Origin: Acidovorax sp. NB1
GTDB taxonomy: Bacteria; Pseudomonadota; Gammaproteobacteria; Burkholderiales; Burkholderiaceae_C
Assembly (NCBI RefSeq): GCF_005405905.1
Contig: NZ_BJHU01000058.1
Location: 1-64,000, forward strand
Length of the DNA stretch: 64,000 bases
Reading direction: 5' to 3'
Shown here piece by piece: positions 35,125 through 47,440 of the stretch. Each line of letters starts with the position of its first letter. Position 1 is the first letter of the stretch. A program made the position numbers and the translations under genes. A model generated the notes under the pieces. The model was not told where the DNA came from, did no database searches, and worked only from the letters and a program-made list of their open reading frames with translations.

Positions 35125-36242
35125 AGCGATCCACCCCCATGTCTTCATGGATGGCCCTGCTGCTGGCCACCGCGCTCAGCGCCCCCCTGCAAGCCCTGGC
35201 AGGCCCTGGTCACGACCATGGCGACGCGCCGCCAGCACCCACCAGCAACGGCCCCAGCCGCCAGCCCGATGGCAGCGTGTTTCTACCCAAGCCCGCGCAG
35301 CGCCAACTGGGCGTGCGCACTCTGGTGACTACCGCCGGGCAACACGCCAAGGCCTTTGAGCTGGCGGGCACCGTGGTGATGGACCCCAACGCAGGCGGCA
35401 AGGTGCAGGCCGTGCTGGCCGGGCGGCTGGAGGCCGGGCCCAAGGGCCTGCCCGGTGTGGGCCAGGCCGTGCGCAAGGGCGAGGTGCTGGCCTATGTGGT
35501 GCCCACGGCGGGCGCCATTGAACGATCCAACCAACTGGCCCAGCAGGCCGAGCTGCGCGCAGCCCGCGACCTGGCCGCCCGGCGCGTGGCGCGCCTGACC
35601 GAGCTGGCCGACACCGTGCCGCGAAAAGACATCGAGGCTGCCGAGAGTGAGCTGCACAGCCTCACCCAGCGCCTGGGCGCCGTGGGCGCGGGCCTGGCCA
35701 CACGCGATGCGCTGGTGGCCCCGGTGTCGGGCGTCATCGCATCGGCCAACGCCGTGGCGGGCCAAGTGGTGGATGCGCGCGAGCTGGTGTTTGAGGTGGT
35801 AGACCCATCGCGCCTGCGCATCGAGGCCCTGGCCTACGACACCGCCCAGGCGCACAACGTGGCCGGTGCCACGCTGGCCGTGGGCGGGCAGCGCGTGCCG
35901 CTGCGCTTTGTGGGCGCGGCGCGCAGCCTGCGCGACCAGGCGCAGCCGCTGCAGTTTGCGGGCGATGCGGCTGCGCTCGGCACCTTGGCCTTGGGCCAGC
36001 CCGTGCGCGTGTTCGTGCAGTCCACCGACAAGGTCGATGGTGTGCAGGTGCCCGCCGCCGCGCTGCTGCGCAACCCGGCCAACCAGACCATCGTGTGGGT
36101 CAAGGAAGCGCCCGAGCGCTTTGCGCCACGGGTAGTCACGGCGGTGCCGCTGGATGGCACCTCGGTGGCCGTGACCTCGGGCCTGCAGCCCGGCGACCGC
36201 GTGGCCACGCAGGGCGCTACGCTCATCAACCAGGTCCGCTAA
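35121..36242 (+). CDS. czcB: RND efflux periplasmic adaptor, CzcB type
   Basis: This 373-residue membrane-fusion protein links the inner-membrane RND pump to the outer-membrane channel. It has a signal peptide followed by GPGHDHGDAPP. The lipoyl-like half is near VQAVLAGRLEAGPKG and GQAVRKGEVLAYVV, and the partner strand is LVAPVSGVIASANAVAGQVV. A helical hairpin lies between (about residues 150-200). The C-terminal part includes GLQPGDRVATQGATLI. The start overlaps the stop of the upstream gene (ATGA). czcA follows after 12 bp. Confidence 0.88.
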   Translation: MKRSTPMSSWMALLLATALSAPLQALAGPGHDHGDAPPAPTSNGPSRQPDGSVFLPKPAQRQLGVRTLVTTAGQHAKAFELAGTVVMDPNAGGKVQAVLAGRLEAGPKGLPGVGQAVRKGEVLAYVVPTAGAIERSNQLAQQAELRAARDLAARRVARLTELADTVPRKDIEAAESELHSLTQRLGAVGAGLATRDALVAPVSGVIASANAVAGQVVDARELVFEVVDPSRLRIEALAYDTAQAHNVAGATLAVGGQRVPLRFVGAARSLRDQAQPLQFAGDAAALGTLALGQPVRVFVQSTDKVDGVQVPAAALLRNPANQTIVWVKEAPERFAPRVVTAVPLDGTSVAVTSGLQPGDRVATQGATLINQVR

Positions 36243-36254
36243 GGAGCCACCGCA

Positions 36255-39374
<3,120 letters not shown>

Positions 39375-39446
39375 GCTTTTCCTGTTTTGTGTTTGTTCTC
39401 TTTATTTGTTCGTTTGCTTTTTCATTCACCCGTTGAAAGGACTCTC

Positions 39447-39845
39447 ATGAAAACCACCCGCCAACTTTTCGCCGCCCTGGCCCTCGCAGCTGTGGCCACC
39501 ACCGCCGCTTACGCCGCTGGCGACCACGGCGCAGGCCACGACCACAAGCCCCAACACGGCGGCATCGTGGCCGAAGCCAACGACATGGACTACGAACTCG
39601 TCGCCAAGCCCGACACTCTGACCCTGCACCTGCGCGACCACGGCAAACCCGCCAAGACCGAGGGCGTGAGCGCCAAGCTCACCCTGCTGAACGGCACCGA
39701 AAAATCCGAGGCTGTGCTTGTACCGGCAGGCGAGGGTAGGCTCGAAACCAAAGGCACCTTCAAGGTCGCAGCAGGCACCAAGGTGGTGGCGCTGGTGACG
39801 CTACCGGGCAAGAAGGCAGCGAATGTGCGGTTTGCGGTGAAGTAA
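39447..39845 (+). CDS. Secreted small metal-binding-like protein
   Basis: The 132-residue protein has a signal peptide (QLFAALALAAVATTAAYAAG) followed by DHGAGHDHKPQHGG, which looks like a metal-binding His cluster. The rest (LTLHLRDHGKPAKTEG, SAKLTLLNGTEKSEAVLVP, KVAAGTKVVALVTLP) resembles a small beta-sandwich. I recognise no named family. It follows czcA by 72 bp with a good GAAAGGA site and is probably co-transcribed. It may bind metal in the periplasm ahead of export. Confidence 0.72.
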   Translation: MKTTRQLFAALALAAVATTAAYAAGDHGAGHDHKPQHGGIVAEANDMDYELVAKPDTLTLHLRDHGKPAKTEGVSAKLTLLNGTEKSEAVLVPAGEGRLETKGTFKVAAGTKVVALVTLPGKKAANVRFAVK

Positions 39846-39886
39846 GCCGTTGCCTGAGAGAGAAAGAAAGCGTTGCGCACCACGCG

Positions 39887-39916
39887 CCGCCGCGCTGGCT
39901 TTTGCTGGCGCGGCGG
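39887..39916 (+). terminator. Possible terminator of the czc operon
   Basis: The arms CCGCCGCGC and GCGCGGCGG pair perfectly around a loop containing TTTT. The following tail TGTGTTGTCTGTCT is only moderately T-rich, so termination efficiency is uncertain. Confidence 0.5.
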
Positions 39917-40580
39917 TGTGTTGTCTGTCTCAGTTGCAGTGCGCCTTGAGCACCGGCGAGATTGGTGCGTGCGTGGTTTCAGTGGTGCGGTGTGCCGAAA
40001 TTTGAAGAATATCGGGCTCTACCGCCTATCTATAAAGCGCTTGTAGCTATCAAATTAGTAGTGATGTGATTGATGCCGGGCGCAAGGTGCTGAGCGTCCG
40101 TGGGCGGGAATAGGCAGATTTTTTAGGCGGAGTGTCTGGCCGTTATAGGCTGATCTGAGTCATTCACAGCCCAGTGCTTCAGTGACAGCAACCGCAAGCA
40201 CCGGTCCTTGACCACCTCGCATCCTGAATGGCTTCGCCACCCTTGTTGCCGGGAGCGCGCTTGCGCAGCGCCAGCCGGCTCGAACGACCGGTCCTTAGCG
40301 CAACCACGTACTCATGTCGACGCACCAGAGACCGTCACGGTCTACCGGAAGTTCAGTCTTTGCTTTCGACGGGACTCAGAAAATTTCAAAAATGGCAAAA
40401 ATAGAAATTTCTGCAAATTTGACAAATATCATTTTTATCATTATATTTGGGCCATCGATCCAGAAACCACCCACCCACGTTCATGACCTCACCCTCAATT
40501 TCGTCCTCCTCCTTTTCCCAAAATTGGATTGAGCAGCGCTTCCTCAGCATCACAGCGCGCTCTGATTGGAGCGCCGCCAG
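39917..40580. other. Gene-free stretch with a repeat and an AT-rich promoter region
   Basis: No convincing gene is seen in these 660 bases. A divergent copy of the interspersed repeat lies at about 40030-40061 (CTATAAAGCGCTTGTAGCTAT). From 40375 to 40530 the sequence turns AT-rich, with many A/T runs, and probably holds the promoter of the chemoreceptor gene that follows. A 92-codon open frame at 40208-40486 has no features of a gene. Confidence 0.6.
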
Positions 40581-42137
40581 ATGAATAATCTAAAAATTTC
40601 CACCCGCTTAGCAGCCCTTCTTGCAGTGCTGTGCTGCCTGGTCTTGATGGTTGGAGGCATTGGCCTTGTGGGAATGGGCCACTCGAATACAGGGCTCAAG
40701 TCGGTATACGACGACAGGGTAGTCCCTCTCAAGCAGCTCAAGATCGTGGCGGACATGTATGCCGTCAACGTGGTGGATGCCGCCCACAAGGTGCGGGATG
40801 GGGGCATGACACCTGCCCAGGGCCTGCAATCAGTGAATGATGCTCGCAAAGCGATCGAATCAAACTGGACTGCCTATCTGGCTACACAGCTGGCACCGGA
40901 AGAGGTCAAGCTCGTGGATCAATTCAAGCCCCTACAGGCGAATGCAGACAAAGCGACAGAGGTGTTGCAAGGGCTTTTTCGAGCTGGCGACATTCCTGGC
41001 ATCACCACCTTTGCTGCCAAAGATATGTATCCGGCGATGGATCCTTTACAGGATGTGCTGAGCCAGCTCATACAAGTGCAACTCGATGAGGCCAAGAAAG
41101 AGTACGACAGTGCTGCAGCAAGCTACCAGACCATCTGGGTCGTGACCACGAGTGCAGTAGTGCTGGGGTTACTGCTGGCACTACTGGTTGGCGGCTCGAT
41201 GATCCGGCAGATTTCTCGCGCGCTGGGCGACGCGGTGCGGATTTCCGATGCGGTAGCTCAGGGCGACCTCACGGTGCCCATCCAGGCGCGGGGCAAGGAC
41301 GAGATCGCCCAATTGCTGGGCGGCCTGACGACCATGCGCGACAACCTGGCGCATGTGGTATCGGGCGTGCGCGGCAACGCGCAGGGCGTGGCCTCGGCCA
41401 GTGCCGAGATCGCATCAGGCAACAACGACCTGTCGATCCGCACCGAACAGCAGGCTAGCGCGCTGCAGGAGACGGCAGCGTCAATGGAGGAGCTGAGTTC
41501 CACCGTCAAGCAGAACGCCGACAACGCCCGCCAGGCCAATCAGCTCGCCATGAGCGCGTCCACCGTGGCGGGGCAGGGCGGCGATGTGGTGGCCGAGGTG
41601 GTGACCACCATGAAGGGCATCAACGACAGCAGCAAAAAGATCGCCGACATCATCAGCGTGATCGACGGCATTGCGTTCCAGACCAACATCCTGGCGCTGA
41701 ACGCGGCCGTGGAGGCCGCCCGCGCGGGCGAGCAGGGCCGGGGCTTTGCGGTGGTGGCGGGCGAGGTGCGCAATCTGGCCCAGCGCAGCGCCGAGGCGGC
41801 CAAAGAGATCAAGTCGCTCATCACTGCCAGCGTGGAGCGGGTCGAGCAGGGCACCCAGCTGGTGGACAAGGCGGGCATCACCATGACCGAGGTGGTGGGG
41901 GCCATTCGCCGCGTGACGGACATCATGGGCGAGATCAGCGCCGCCAGCAGCGAGCAGAGCACGGGCGTGTCGCAGGTGGGCGAGGCCGTCACGCAGATGG
42001 ACCAGGTCACCCAGCAGAACGCGGCGCTGGTCGAGGAAATGGCGGCTGCTGCCAGCAGCCTGAGCCACCAGGCCCAGGCCTTGGTGGGGGCGGTGGCGGT
42101 GTTCAAGCTGGATGCACGAACGCTTCCCAGCAACTAG
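40581..42137 (+). CDS. Methyl-accepting chemotaxis protein, transmembrane
   Basis: The 518-residue chemoreceptor has an N-terminal helix (LAVLCCLVLMVGGIGLVGM), a periplasmic four-helix-type sensor domain of about 160 residues, a second helix (VVTTSAVVLGLLLALLVGG), a HAMP domain (IRQISRALGDAVRISDAVAQ and following), and the signalling domain with the hairpin GIAFQTNILALNAAVEAARA. Methylation-type sites are seen in EQQASALQETAASMEELSST. There is no NWETF-like tail for CheR. The first 630 bases have mixed codon use and moderate GC, whereas the part from about 41210 is strongly GC-rich, suggesting the two halves have different histories. Confidence 0.93.
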   Translation: MNNLKISTRLAALLAVLCCLVLMVGGIGLVGMGHSNTGLKSVYDDRVVPLKQLKIVADMYAVNVVDAAHKVRDGGMTPAQGLQSVNDARKAIESNWTAYLATQLAPEEVKLVDQFKPLQANADKATEVLQGLFRAGDIPGITTFAAKDMYPAMDPLQDVLSQLIQVQLDEAKKEYDSAAASYQTIWVVTTSAVVLGLLLALLVGGSMIRQISRALGDAVRISDAVAQGDLTVPIQARGKDEIAQLLGGLTTMRDNLAHVVSGVRGNAQGVASASAEIASGNNDLSIRTEQQASALQETAASMEELSSTVKQNADNARQANQLAMSASTVAGQGGDVVAEVVTTMKGINDSSKKIADIISVIDGIAFQTNILALNAAVEAARAGEQGRGFAVVAGEVRNLAQRSAEAAKEIKSLITASVERVEQGTQLVDKAGITMTEVVGAIRRVTDIMGEISAASSEQSTGVSQVGEAVTQMDQVTQQNAALVEEMAAAASSLSHQAQALVGAVAVFKLDARTLPSN

Positions 42138-42176
42138 TCCCGGAACAAGCCCAATCCACCTTCGGAGATTCTTTCC

Positions 42177-43538
42177 ATGACTGTTCAATATCTCGGTAAC
42201 TCCGACTACTCGTCTTCGGGTTCAGATGCACGAGCTCAGGCGCTGTATATGGCCGTAAACCGCGTCCAAGCGGTCATCGAATTCTCACTCGATGGGAGAG
42301 TTCTGCATGCGAATGACAACTTTCTGCGTACCTTTGGCTACTCACTGCAGGAAGTCGTGGGCCAGCACCACAGCATCTTCTGCGCTCCGGATTTCGCCAA
42401 GTCTCACGAGTACATAGCATTCTGGGATCGATTGGAGAGGGGTGATTTCCATGCGGGAGAGTACAGAAGGCTGGACAAACAAGGTAGAGAGGTCTGGATA
42501 CAAGCGTCCTACAACCCCGTTTTGAACGCGGAGGGGCGGCCTGAAAGCGTGGTCAAGTTCGCCACTGATATCACAGCCGAAAAAGTGCGAAATACAGAAT
42601 TTGAGGGAAAGCTCGAAGCACTTTCGCGCTCTCAAGCCGTCATTGAGTTTGACATGCAGGGCAACGTCCTTGAGGCCAACCACAACTTCCTTCGCGCCTT
42701 GGGCTATACGCTGCCAGAGATACAAGGCAAGCACCACAGCATGTTCTGCACGGCCGCTCTAGTGAAGTCTGCCGAGTACCGCAACTTCTGGGCCTCCCTG
42801 TCGCTGGGTGAGTTCCAGAGCGGGCGTTACATGAGGTTGGGTAAACATGGGGCTGAGATTTGGATACAGGCCACCTACAACGCCATCATGGATGCGGAGG
42901 GTAAGCCGTACAAGATCGTGAAGTTCGCCATGGACGTGACCGAACAGGTTCAACGAGAACAGATGATTCGAGAAAAAGTGCCTGAGATAACGTCTGTTTT
43001 GAATCAACTTTCTGGGACGACCGACGGTGTCGCAAATAGCTCCCAAGAGTCACTGGCGCTCGCGCTATCGGCTCAGGAAGAAGCCTCTGGTGGCGCGGTT
43101 TTGCTAGAGCGCTCCCGAGAAGCTACCAGGCAGATTCAAAATGCGTCGCGCAGTGTCAATGACATCGTGGATACCATCCGCGAAATTGCCAGTCAAACCA
43201 ATCTCCTAGCCTTCAACGCTGCTATCGAAGCAGCCCGTGCCGCTGAGCATGGGCTAGGTTTCTCTGTCGTGGCAGACGAAGTTCGCAAGTTGGCAGAAAA
43301 GTCCTCCTCTGCAACTAGGGGCATCAGTCAGTTGATGACAGAGACCCTTCTGCGCATAGAAGAGGGCAGCAGGATCTCCGAGCAAGTCGAGGATGTTTTT
43401 TCGCGAATCGTGCGCGCAGTAGGCAATTCGTGTGATGCGATGAAAGATATCCACAAGGCCTCAGTGCAGCAGGCTCAGGCAACGCACAGCGCTGCGCAAT
43501 TGCTGTCAGAGTTAGATGGGTCGACGAGAGTGGGCTAG
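42177..43538 (+). CDS. Soluble double-PAS chemoreceptor, BdlA-like
   Basis: This 453-residue protein has no membrane helix. Two tandem PAS domains (about 24-135 and 146-257) are so alike that both contain an HHSIFC/HHSMFC motif and a GREVWIQASYNPV/GAEIWIQATYNAI motif. A short methyl-accepting signalling domain (about 265-445) follows, with the hairpin REIASQTNLLAFNAAIEAAR. This order matches BdlA of Pseudomonas, a redox/c-di-GMP-linked biofilm dispersion sensor, and the Cys in each PAS could sense redox state or hold a cofactor. GC content is lower than in neighbouring regions. It starts with a GGAG site and is followed after four bases by a triple-CheW gene. Confidence 0.9.
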   Translation: MTVQYLGNSDYSSSGSDARAQALYMAVNRVQAVIEFSLDGRVLHANDNFLRTFGYSLQEVVGQHHSIFCAPDFAKSHEYIAFWDRLERGDFHAGEYRRLDKQGREVWIQASYNPVLNAEGRPESVVKFATDITAEKVRNTEFEGKLEALSRSQAVIEFDMQGNVLEANHNFLRALGYTLPEIQGKHHSMFCTAALVKSAEYRNFWASLSLGEFQSGRYMRLGKHGAEIWIQATYNAIMDAEGKPYKIVKFAMDVTEQVQREQMIREKVPEITSVLNQLSGTTDGVANSSQESLALALSAQEEASGGAVLLERSREATRQIQNASRSVNDIVDTIREIASQTNLLAFNAAIEAARAAEHGLGFSVVADEVRKLAEKSSSATRGISQLMTETLLRIEEGSRISEQVEDVFSRIVRAVGNSCDAMKDIHKASVQQAQATHSAAQLLSELDGSTRVG

Positions 43539-43542
43539 GCCG

Positions 43543-45072
43543 ATGTCGAAATCACAGCCGCTGCCGCAGCACAAGTCAAATCGGTATGCACTTGTTTGTA
43601 CAGGAAGCATTACCTTAGCTGTTGCCGTTGAAGAGGTCGGCCAGGCATTTTCGCTCGATGGACAAGCCTCCCATCTCCCGCGCCAGGAGCGCGCTCTGCT
43701 TGGGGTGTGCCTATACCGAGACCTAGTGGTGCCAATAGTAGACCTCGCTTGTTGGGGTAGCCTGCAGCAGATGGACCCGATGGGCTCTAACGCGCAGGTA
43801 CTTATCCTGCAGAAGTCGGGGATGATGACAGGTCTAGCCATTGAGCGCACCGTAGGCATTGTTGAGGTTGCGCCCGAAGGGTTGACTCGAATACATCATG
43901 ACAACTCCTCGGTCGAGCTATTCCACAGCGTGTTGCAAGTTCAGGGATTCTCTACGTCCGTTCCCTTGCTGGATACCGAGCATCTTCTAAAGCTAACTCA
44001 GGTATGGACACAAGAGCGACTAGCTATCAATCACGCACTCCGCCCCGCTCCGAACCCAAATCAGGAGAGTCCACAGAGGGGCAACTCGAGCGCCAATTCA
44101 CGTACTTTCACAGAGGTCCACGTCGTGTTCGAGATAGGTGGATCGCGTTTTGCCCTGCCGGTTCAGTCGGTGGGCACGTTGATGACGACACCCCCCATAC
44201 AAAAGTTACCTGCTCTAGTGAATGGCCTGCATGGCGTATTTGCCTGGGGTCGGCGCAAGGTGCCGGTGGTGCGTATTCACCAGGTCCTGGGGCTTGAACC
44301 GCCACTGCCCAACGCACCGCTTGAATCAAGGTTGCTCGTCGTTTGCACGGCAGGTGAATCGCTTGGGGTATTGGTGGACCACATAGTGTCAGTACAGCGG
44401 TTCGAATCAAGTAGGCTGCAGCCTTCAGGTACCCCGCTCGGCACCAGCGTGGTACCGGGACACGGTGATGCAGTCGGGCGCCCTATACAGTTGTTGTCGA
44501 TAGAAGGACTGCTCAGCGCTATGCCCGTGGGCGCCATCGGCGCTGATCCCCAAAGGGAGAAATCTGAGCGCGACCAAGGTGGCACGCTCTCCAGTGGGGA
44601 GAGTGTCCTCGGAGATCAAGGCGGTGGTGAGTCGGTTGTTTCACCAGAGGCCAGCCTGGTCTTTCAAGCAGGCCGCGTCATGGCAACCCCATTGAAAGTC
44701 ATACAGGAGATTACGAGATGGGAACCGTTGAGTAAGGGGGAAGACATTTCCCGCGAAACTCACTACTCGTGGCGTGGAAACCTGATACCACTGCTTGACC
44801 TGCGCTTTGCGATGGAAGGAGTGGCCAGTACTACTGGATCGGATGCGCGTGTACTTATTGTGAGAGAGGGTGACGGCTTTACGGCAATGCAGGTGGAGGC
44901 AGTAGTCGATTTAGTACCCGCATTTTCGGGCACCCTTGTTTCGCTGCAACTTAATAGAGGTCGAAGTGTTCAGGTTCTCACTGCCCAGGTGGAAGGCCAG
45001 CAAGAAAGCTATGAAATTGTAGAACTCAGTCACCAATCCCGAGCATCCCAAGATCAGCGCCATCTTGCATAA
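43543..45072 (+). CDS. Protein with three CheW-like domains
   Basis: The 509-residue cytosolic protein consists of three CheW-like domains in tandem. Domain 1 spans about residues 12-150 (ERALLGVCLYRDLVVPIVDL), domain 2 about 190-335 (VHVVFEIGGSRFALPVQSVG, VNGLHGVFAWGRRKVPVVRI), and domain 3 about 370-500 (FQAGRVMATPLKVIQEITRW, YSWRGNLIPLLDLRFAMEG). CheW links chemoreceptors to the kinase CheA; a chain of three could tie together several receptors or kinases. No CheA, CheY or CheR gene is nearby. The ATG lies four bases after the double-PAS receptor stop, so the two are one transcription unit. GC is lower than average for the window. Confidence 0.88.
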   Translation: MSKSQPLPQHKSNRYALVCTGSITLAVAVEEVGQAFSLDGQASHLPRQERALLGVCLYRDLVVPIVDLACWGSLQQMDPMGSNAQVLILQKSGMMTGLAIERTVGIVEVAPEGLTRIHHDNSSVELFHSVLQVQGFSTSVPLLDTEHLLKLTQVWTQERLAINHALRPAPNPNQESPQRGNSSANSRTFTEVHVVFEIGGSRFALPVQSVGTLMTTPPIQKLPALVNGLHGVFAWGRRKVPVVRIHQVLGLEPPLPNAPLESRLLVVCTAGESLGVLVDHIVSVQRFESSRLQPSGTPLGTSVVPGHGDAVGRPIQLLSIEGLLSAMPVGAIGADPQREKSERDQGGTLSSGESVLGDQGGGESVVSPEASLVFQAGRVMATPLKVIQEITRWEPLSKGEDISRETHYSWRGNLIPLLDLRFAMEGVASTTGSDARVLIVREGDGFTAMQVEAVVDLVPAFSGTLVSLQLNRGRSVQVLTAQVEGQQESYEIVELSHQSRASQDQRHLA

Positions 45073-45626
45073 GAGCCTACTTTGTTGGCGCCGATTGAAT
45101 CTTGACAGTGTGGGGTGCGGATAAAAACTTGGACTGGTTTTATGCCGTGAGTCCAAGGCTCTCTCGGTACTCGATGGGACAGCGTGAACCAGCGACTGCA
45201 ACCGCTGCAAAGTAGCCCCTGCGGATCTGAACTGATCTGAAATGCCTTCGCATGGCCCAGCCACCCATCGGCTGAGCATTGTCCCCAACGACATGCCAGC
45301 CACGCAAGGTGCCCGCCCGGCCCAGACCCATCGGTAGAAGTTTCCGGCCGACCGCCCCTAGTCCCCACTCCCGTCTGACTCGTTCATGCCACCTGCATGC
45401 GGCGTGGCCCTGCGCGCCTTGCGCCGCCAAATGACCCAGCAATCTCTTGCGCCTCCATCAGAGTCATATTCACCTGAGTGATGTGAAACATCACCAGCCT
45501 TCCATTGACTGATATTGCTGCAACGCGAATGATCGATCCCCAGGCGCTGAGTGCATCCGCACCGGCCTCAAAAGACGGATGAATTGATCGACAGACCCGC
45601 GATGACAAAAAGCAAAGGAGACGCCC
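45073..45626. other. Gene-free stretch with a transposase remnant
   Basis: No intact gene is seen in these 554 bases. On the minus strand, 45138-45178 encodes CPIEYRESLGLTA followed by a stop, which resembles the last residues of IS3-type transposases; nothing longer is recognisable. The last 150 bases, with GATCGAT/TGATCGAC repeats, should contain the promoter of the catabolic operon that follows. Confidence 0.4.
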
Positions 45627-46952
45627 ATGCATGAATGCCCCGTCACCGTGTTCCCACGGCAGATCCGCTGGGAGACGGACGGCACCAGCCGCATTCCCTT
45701 TCAGGCCTATACCGATGAGGCGCTGTACCGCAAGGAGCTGGACCGTTTGTTCTACAACGGGCACTGGTGTTATGTCGGCCTGGAGGCGGAGATTCCCAAC
45801 GCGGGGGATTTCAAGCGCACGGTGATTGGCGAGCGCTCGGTGCTGCTGGTGCGCGACAAGGATGCTTCGATCCATGTGGTGGAAAACGTCTGCGCCCACC
45901 GGGGCATGGCGTTTTGCCGCGAGCGGCATGGCAACCGCGAGAGCCTGACCTGCCCCTACCACCAGTGGAACTACACCCTGTCGGGCGACTTGCAGGGCGT
46001 GCCGTTTCGGCGGGGTGTGAAGCAGGATGGCAAGGTCAACGGCGGCATGCCTGCGGACTTCAACCCGGCAGAGCATGGGCTGACCAAGCTCAAGGTGGCC
46101 GCGCGTGGCGGCGTGGTGTTTGCGTCGTTCGACCACAGCGTGGAGCCGCTGGAGGAGTTTTTGGGCCCCACCATCCTGGGCTACTTTGACCGGCTGTTCA
46201 ATGGCCGCAAGCTCACCATCCTGGGCTACAACCGCCAGCGCATTCCGGGCAACTGGAAGCTGATGCAAGAGAACATCAAGGACCCGTACCACCCCGGTCT
46301 GCTGCACACCTGGTTCGTCACCTTTGGGCTCTGGCGTGCCGACAACAAGTCGCAGTTGCTGATGGATGCGCAGCACCGCCACGCGGCCATGGTCTCGACC
46401 CGTGGCGCGGCGGGCAAGGCGGCGGATGTGACGCAGGTGTCGAGCTTCAAGGCCAGCATGGAGTTGAACGACCCGCGCTTTTTGGACATTGCGCAGGAGG
46501 ACTGGTGGGCGGGGCCACCCCCGGCAGCCAGCGGGGAGGGTGCAGCGGCGCCCAGCGCGCCAGCATCGGTGCCCACGGCGGTGATGATGACGGTGTTCCC
46601 CAGCGTGATTTTTCAGCAGCAGGTCAATAGTGTGTCTACACGGCACATCCAGCCCGATGGCAAGGGGGCGTTTGATTTTGTGTGGACGCACTTTGGCTTT
46701 GAGGACGACAGCGCAGAGATGACGCAGCGCCGCCTGCGCCAGGCCAATCTGTTCGGCCCGGCGGGCTTTGTGTCGGCCGATGATGGCGAGGTGATCGAGT
46801 GGTCGCAAGAAGGCTTTGAGACCAAGCCCGCGCACCGCACGCTGGCCGAGCTGGGCGGGCGTGAGGTGGGCGACACGGATCACATGGTGACCGAGACGCT
46901 GATCCGGGGCATGTATGAATACTGGCGCAAGGTGATGGAGGCGGAGGCTTGA
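45627..46952 (+). CDS. nagG: Salicylate 5-hydroxylase large (oxygenase alpha) subunit, NagG-like
   Basis: This 441-residue protein is a Rieske non-heme iron oxygenase alpha subunit. The Rieske cluster ligands are C89, H91, C109 and H112 (CAHRG and CPYHQW, 17 residues apart). The catalytic iron ligands are H222 and H227 in DPYHPGLLH, with the bridging D219. Neighbouring genes for the small subunit, a NagAb-like ferredoxin, gentisate dioxygenase, maleylpyruvate isomerase and fumarylpyruvate hydrolase indicate conversion of salicylate to gentisate. A low-complexity insert (GEGAAAPSAPAS) lies near residue 305. The start has an AAAGGAG site. A related substrate such as another hydroxybenzoate cannot be ruled out. 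Confidence 0.85.
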   Translation: MHECPVTVFPRQIRWETDGTSRIPFQAYTDEALYRKELDRLFYNGHWCYVGLEAEIPNAGDFKRTVIGERSVLLVRDKDASIHVVENVCAHRGMAFCRERHGNRESLTCPYHQWNYTLSGDLQGVPFRRGVKQDGKVNGGMPADFNPAEHGLTKLKVAARGGVVFASFDHSVEPLEEFLGPTILGYFDRLFNGRKLTILGYNRQRIPGNWKLMQENIKDPYHPGLLHTWFVTFGLWRADNKSQLLMDAQHRHAAMVSTRGAAGKAADVTQVSSFKASMELNDPRFLDIAQEDWWAGPPPAASGEGAAAPSAPASVPTAVMMTVFPSVIFQQQVNSVSTRHIQPDGKGAFDFVWTHFGFEDDSAEMTQRRLRQANLFGPAGFVSADDGEVIEWSQEGFETKPAHRTLAELGGREVGDTDHMVTETLIRGMYEYWRKVMEAEA

Positions 46953-46954
46953 CC

Positions 46955-47431
46955 ATGATGGACTTCCAGACCTACTTTGAACTGAACCAGCTCTATGCCC
47001 GTTACGCCCGCGCCCTGGATGCGGCGGACTGGGAGGCTTGGCCTGAGTTTTTCATCGACCACTGCGTGTACAAGCTGCAGCCCCGCGAGAACCACGAGCG
47101 CGGGTTTCCGCTGGCCACGCTGGCGTTTGACAGCAAGGGCATGCTGAAAGACCGCGTCTACGGTATCCGCGAAACGCTGTTCCACGACCCCTATTACCAG
47201 CGCCATGTAGTGGGTGCGCCGCTGGTGCACCAGGTGGATGCCGATGGCCGCATCCACTGCGAGGCCAACTATGCGGTGCTGCGCACGCGGCTGTCGAAGG
47301 AATCGACGGTGTTCAACGTGGGGCGCACGCTGGATGAAGTGGTGCCCACGCCCGAGGGCTTGAAGTTTGCGTCGCGTCTGGTCGTCTACGACAGCGAGAT
47401 GATCCCCAACTCGCTGATCTACCCCATTTGA
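46955..47431 (+). CDS. nagH: Salicylate 5-hydroxylase small (beta) subunit, NagH-like
   Basis: This 158-residue protein has the cone-shaped fold of ring-hydroxylase beta subunits. The segments YFELNQLYARYARALD, GMLKDRVYGIRETLFHDPYY and VVYDSEMIPNSLIYPI are typical of the NagH-like group. It assembles with the large subunit as an alpha3-beta3 enzyme. It starts two bases after the large-subunit stop with a GGAGGC site. A TTG six bases earlier and an ATG three bases later are alternative starts. The next gene follows after nine bases. Confidence 0.86.
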   Translation: MMDFQTYFELNQLYARYARALDAADWEAWPEFFIDHCVYKLQPRENHERGFPLATLAFDSKGMLKDRVYGIRETLFHDPYYQRHVVGAPLVHQVDADGRIHCEANYAVLRTRLSKESTVFNVGRTLDEVVPTPEGLKFASRLVVYDSEMIPNSLIYPI

Positions 47432-47440
47432 GGAGCCGCC

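Noticed and set aside
40208..40486. A 92-codon open frame before the chemoreceptor gene
   Set aside because: It crosses the AT-rich promoter region, has no ribosome site and no protein-like pattern.
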